64,000 nt of DNA from Styela clava (taxonomy: Eukaryota; Chordata; Ascidiacea; Stolidobranchia; Styelidae). Where the stretch lies: positions 9,825,135 to 9,889,134 of the forward strand of contig NC_135255.1 in assembly GCF_964204865.1 (NCBI RefSeq). Direction: 5' to 3'. Made by a program: the position numbers and the translations under genes. This document shows positions 60,581 to 64,000 of this stretch, piece after piece. The number at the start of each line of letters is the position of its first letter. Position 1 is the stretch's first letter. Below the pieces are notes generated by a model, which searched no databases, was not told the DNA's origin, and saw nothing but the letters and a program-made list of their open reading frames with translations.

Positions 60581-61101
60581 TTTTTATGCAATAGACAACA
60601 AATGATAGTGTTATTTGTACTTTTATTACTATTATTCAATATCCTAGACAAAAGAGCTTCATAGCATTAAAAAACGATCGAACCACCAGAATCACTATTG
60701 CTGCGAGTACCTGTTCTTGGCATCACCGAAATCGTATTGGTAAAAAACATGTCACATATTTTTCTCGTTTTATGTTGGTCATATATAATACTAAAACCGT
60801 TTCAATAACCAATGCCGCGAGTATGTGTAATAAATTGTAAAAGTCAATTTATACGGCGTACCATTTTTGACTATTGCCTGATCTCAATTAATGGCTATGA
60901 TAATTTCAAAATATAATCAAACAGACGAAATGCTGGTCTACTTCAATGTTGTTGTGACTGAATAGCTTAAATATATTAAATGCAGATGTTCTATAACACG
61001 GGAAGAAAATAGAATCCCCGTGGACGTTGATTGCAATAGATATATATCACTGAAATGGCAATATTAAAATACTTATACTGAGTAGCATCATGTATCTAGG
61101 G
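60581..61101. other. 3' flank of paralogue 3
   Basis: 3' UTR and flank; the first convincing AATAAA is at 60829-60834. No gene was seen. Confidence 0.6.
60829..60834 (+). promoter_or_regulatory. Possible polyadenylation signal AATAAA, paralogue 3
   Basis: Canonical hexamer about 250 bases after the TAG stop codon. Confidence 0.4.
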
Positions 61102-61511
61102 CAGGGGTTCCCAAACCAGGGGTCGCGGCCCCAAATTGGGTCGAAGTGATAAGTAGGTAGGGTCGCAAACAGGTCATGGGGTCGCTGAGATATAGTAGAG
61201 GATGGATGTGCAAAACATCTAAGATTTGACAAACCATGTTAAATTTAGCAGTTTGTACCATGGCATACTGTAAAATAGGTCCATTGGCATTGCTCTATGC
61301 TTATGCTATACATAGAGAATGTAGGTGCTTATTGTGACATCACTGTTTGGTTTTAGTTTATTTTACTTAATACCACCACATGACCAAACTCAAAAGTCCA
61401 GTGAAAGAAGCTTCAGAAGTTTCATTAAAAATTTATATATCGACCTGGGGTCGCACTGGACACTTGAAAGTTGTCTTTGGGGTCGTCCTGGAAAAAGCTT
61501 GAGAACCCTGG
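61102..61511. mobile_element. hAT-like element (~410 bp)
   Basis: Termini CAGGGGTTCCCAAAC and the complement of GCTTGAGAACCCTGG, with subterminal GGGGTCGC repeats in inverted arrangement typical of hAT MITEs. Flanks ATCTAGGG and ATTCAGGG agree at six of eight bases, an eroded target duplication. No coding content. Confidence 0.7.
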
Positions 61512-61530
61512 ATTCAGGGCATGTATCATC

Positions 61531-61743
61531 TAATGGCGTATCTAGGGCATGTCAGCCATGGCTAGTGCCATGGGCGCCGTTTGGACAGGGCGCTAAAAGT
61601 CTCAATCGTAAATATTTGAAACTGGATTTTTACTCATTAATACCGTACAAGTATCAAATTTCATTTGCTAAAATTGTGAGTCAACGGCCAGGCGGAGCAT
61701 TTTTAAACTTTGCCAGGGCGAAATTTACGTAGATACGCCACTG
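61531..61743. mobile_element. Short MITE (~213 bp)
   Basis: Inverted termini TGGCGTATCTAG and the complement of TAGATACGCCACTG; the interior carries GCCATGGCTAGTGCCATGGG. The CAGTGGCGTATCTA terminus is common among animal hAT-like MITEs. Target duplications are not clear. Confidence 0.65.
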
Positions 61744-62254
61744 TGAATCCTTCACGTCATATATATACTGCAAACACCTTTTTTATTTACCTTGTTGAAA
61801 GAGACGTTAGGATGGAACGTGTGGTGCATCACGGCTACTAAACTGCCTGCCAGTGTAGAAAAGGATGAAATATTGTAATTTACCAGTTTAGCATCCCAGG
61901 TGCACGGGCTCAGACGATGGAAGAAGCTCGAACCTTACAAACCTATACCAGAAATAATCAACGCCGCTAGATCTTCTACGGCAGGGATGTGCGTGTTGCC
62001 TTTGTCAACACTTGAATTTTTCTCCATCAGGCACAAAATCCCAATTTCAGAGTTTACGGCAAAAAAGCGCTCACGTGGGTAAAAGTACATGGTTTATGCC
62101 CTTTTCGCCGCGCTAAATCTTGCATTATGATAATTTCCTAATTCGACGTGTACATGGAAAAACTAAATTGTTTGTGTGGCCCAGCTTGATGTCTGAAGTT
62201 GGTTGCATATTCAACTGACAAAAATGTCGCACAGCCATGTTCTAGAACTCAGGG

Positions 62255-63031
62255 CAGGGTGGTCCAAACTGCGTCCCGCCGACACATTCCGTGCGGCCCG
62301 CAGAACAGTTTTAGCGTACACTACTAAACCATCGGCAGATATTTGTATTAATTAGCAAAACATTTTTGGTTTATTTTTTAACTATTCCAACTGGGAATAG
62401 TCCTTTTCCTAATCCCGATGTAGGGATTGATATTTGTTAAAATCACGAAATTTTATTTTTCATCTATAAAAGTCAAGACGGTGGCTAGATGGGAAAGACG
62501 TCCTGTGATCAGTAGAGGCCAAAGCGAGATTGAATTGTCCTGTGCAGACAGGACCAAGCCGATGAGATGAGCTCGCGTCGCGCGATCCAATTTTTATATA
62601 TATTTGGGTCCAAGGTCCAACTTAGACGAACTTGGTTGTTTTTTGACGGTAGCGCTAGGCCTGCACAAGCTACAAGTAATAAATTCATCATACAATAATT
62701 ATAGAAAAAAAGGTGACCGAAGTAAACTGAGAGTAAACGTATTTCCTTGCCCACAACAAGAATATAATTTAAAGTGAAATTACAAAACCAAACACGAGAA
62801 AAGATACCGAAAATACCACGATATTTCTCGGGAAGCAATTTTAAAATAATATTTATCTTCCTCAAAAAACGAATTAGAACTGTACACTCTCATTCTTAAA
62901 TATAATTAGTATATAGTATATATATACTAAACTAGCGATGTTTTGATCACTTTTGGGTTTTCTCCGACTGAGGCCGCGAGTCCTCCTCAAAAGTTCTTGC
63001 GGCCCTTCAACCGCAACCTTGGACCACCCTG
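62255..63031. mobile_element. Non-autonomous hAT element (777 bp)
   Basis: Perfect 13-bp termini CAGGGTGGTCCAA and TTGGACCACCCTG, with GCGGCCC-rich subterminal regions. Flanks ACTCAGGG and ATCTAGGT are only weakly similar, so the target duplication is eroded. The 118-codon open frame on the minus strand inside it has no transposase features. Confidence 0.88.
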
Positions 63032-64000
63032 ATCTAGGTTATCTCACATAGGAAAATAAAACATAATTTTCTCACCATCGATTACGATCTTTTGCTTTTA
63101 ATAATCATCCTGAGCTGCAACTGGAGATCAATCTGTCAATAGGCACCCAAGCCAATACTGTACCTTCGGTGGCCTGAAAATGCATATTCTGATCAATTAA
63201 TGCATATTACTGACAAAATACACTTCACACAATAAAATAAGCATTTCTGTACTTGGAAACACAAAAACTCGAGATTCTAAAACTTAGCTTACTTTCATGC
63301 CTGGAGGCTCGCTATCTTGCTCATCTACTCAACACATTCTTTACTATACAAAATCATAAAAATATAGCATTCTTCAACCCTTGTGTAATATTCTAACAAT
63401 GCATTCAACCTCTTACATACAACTATAGCATGGAACTATGAAACTACACAACTGCATACAATTTATCGGTAATCTACAACATAATGAAGAAGACGTTAAA
63501 CATACATCTGAAAAATATGAAATTTGAAAATTGATCAGTATAAGAACGTAAAGTATCCACTATATTTTTATTGATAAATATTGTATTGTGCAAACAAAAA
63601 AGGCACATTGACTCAAAAATGCTTCAGCTAAACCAAAATATTATGTACATATGCAGCAGTAAAAATATGACATACGCCAAAGAAAAGCAATCAAATAAAA
63701 ACCTCCACAGAATTTAACACCAGATTACACAGACAATGAAATGTGAAGTGATGAAAGCTAAGGAACAACAACAGGAACATAAAAATATTCAGAAACACAA
63801 AATGCAAAAATAAAATGCTAAAATACGAGCTATTAATAGGACAAATAGTTGGTATGTTTATATTCAGTAAGAGTCCTACTGCTAGAAATTTTACTTTAGC
63901 ACATTACAAAAAAGAACAAATGCTTCTTTATTCATTAAATTGTCACAAGCATATAAATATTATAGCAAGCTTTACATTGCACTGCACGAGCATATTGCAC
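63032..64000. other. AT-rich tail, no feature seen
   Basis: AT-rich sequence with no long open frame, no clear transposon termini and no recognisable exon. It may belong to an intron or spacer continuing beyond the window. Confidence 0.55.

Noticed and set aside
61325-61732. 135-codon open frame on the + strand
   Set aside because: Spans the end of one hAT-like element and a second MITE; no transposase or other motif.
62509-62865. 118-codon open frame on the - strand
   Set aside because: Interior of a non-autonomous hAT element; no RNase-H-like catalytic or BED motifs were visible.

Overview
The window is nuclear DNA from an animal: AT-rich, intron-containing genes with GT-AG splice sites, secreted multidomain proteins built from Ly6/uPAR-like, sushi (CCP) and von Willebrand A domains, and many short non-autonomous hAT transposons. 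An invertebrate deuterostome, perhaps an ascidian, is my best guess. That is inference from gene style and sushi-domain richness; no species marker is visible. All six genes lie on the + strand. Exon coordinates were derived by hand from splice signals and paralogue comparison, and the summed exon lengths keep frame in every gene.

Left part (1-22.9 kb): a tandem cluster of three zinc-dependent medium-chain alcohol dehydrogenase genes. ADH-A (exons 2-8, 393-4435) has lost its first exon off the left edge and is the divergent member. ADH-B (8198-13632) and ADH-C (16689-22333) are nearly identical, each eight exons and 372 residues. They lie in two head-to-tail copies of one ~8.6 kb segment (5572-14152 and 14153-22854) whose breakpoint falls inside a hAT element. 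Inside each unit an older duplication of the promoter and first exon left a decayed exon 1 with a 1-bp deletion. Transposons with clear target-site duplications, a retroelement-tail-like repeat series and a small minisatellite fill the introns.

Middle and right part (26.3-60.6 kb): three tandem paralogues (26292-31153, 36542-49935, 54471-60580), each encoding a ~1010-residue predicted secreted protein: signal peptide, one Ly6/uPAR-like domain on a three-exon cassette, ten CCP modules in one giant exon, and a C-terminal VWA domain lacking the metal-site (MIDAS) residues. I do not recognise this architecture as a named family. It looks like a lineage-specific recognition or matrix protein family, but function is inferred only.

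The most striking observation is in the second paralogue. A 1846-bp piggyBac-like element has inserted at a TTAA in the coding sequence of CCP1, duplicated the TTAA, and put a stop codon four codons after the insertion site. Removing the element and one TTAA restores a reading frame collinear with the paralogue, so this chromosome carries a transposon-broken allele of an otherwise intact gene. The same gene has a 3.47 kb hAT insertion in intron 3 and an extra intron absent from its sisters.

The rest (22.9-26.3, 31.2-36.5, 49.9-54.5 and 60.6-64 kb) holds no gene I can support. It contains further hAT elements (a 2.16 kb one at 50714-52876 and three at 61.1-63.0 kb), a decayed copy of a Ly6-exon region near 35.95 kb, and a tRNA-like SINE fragment.
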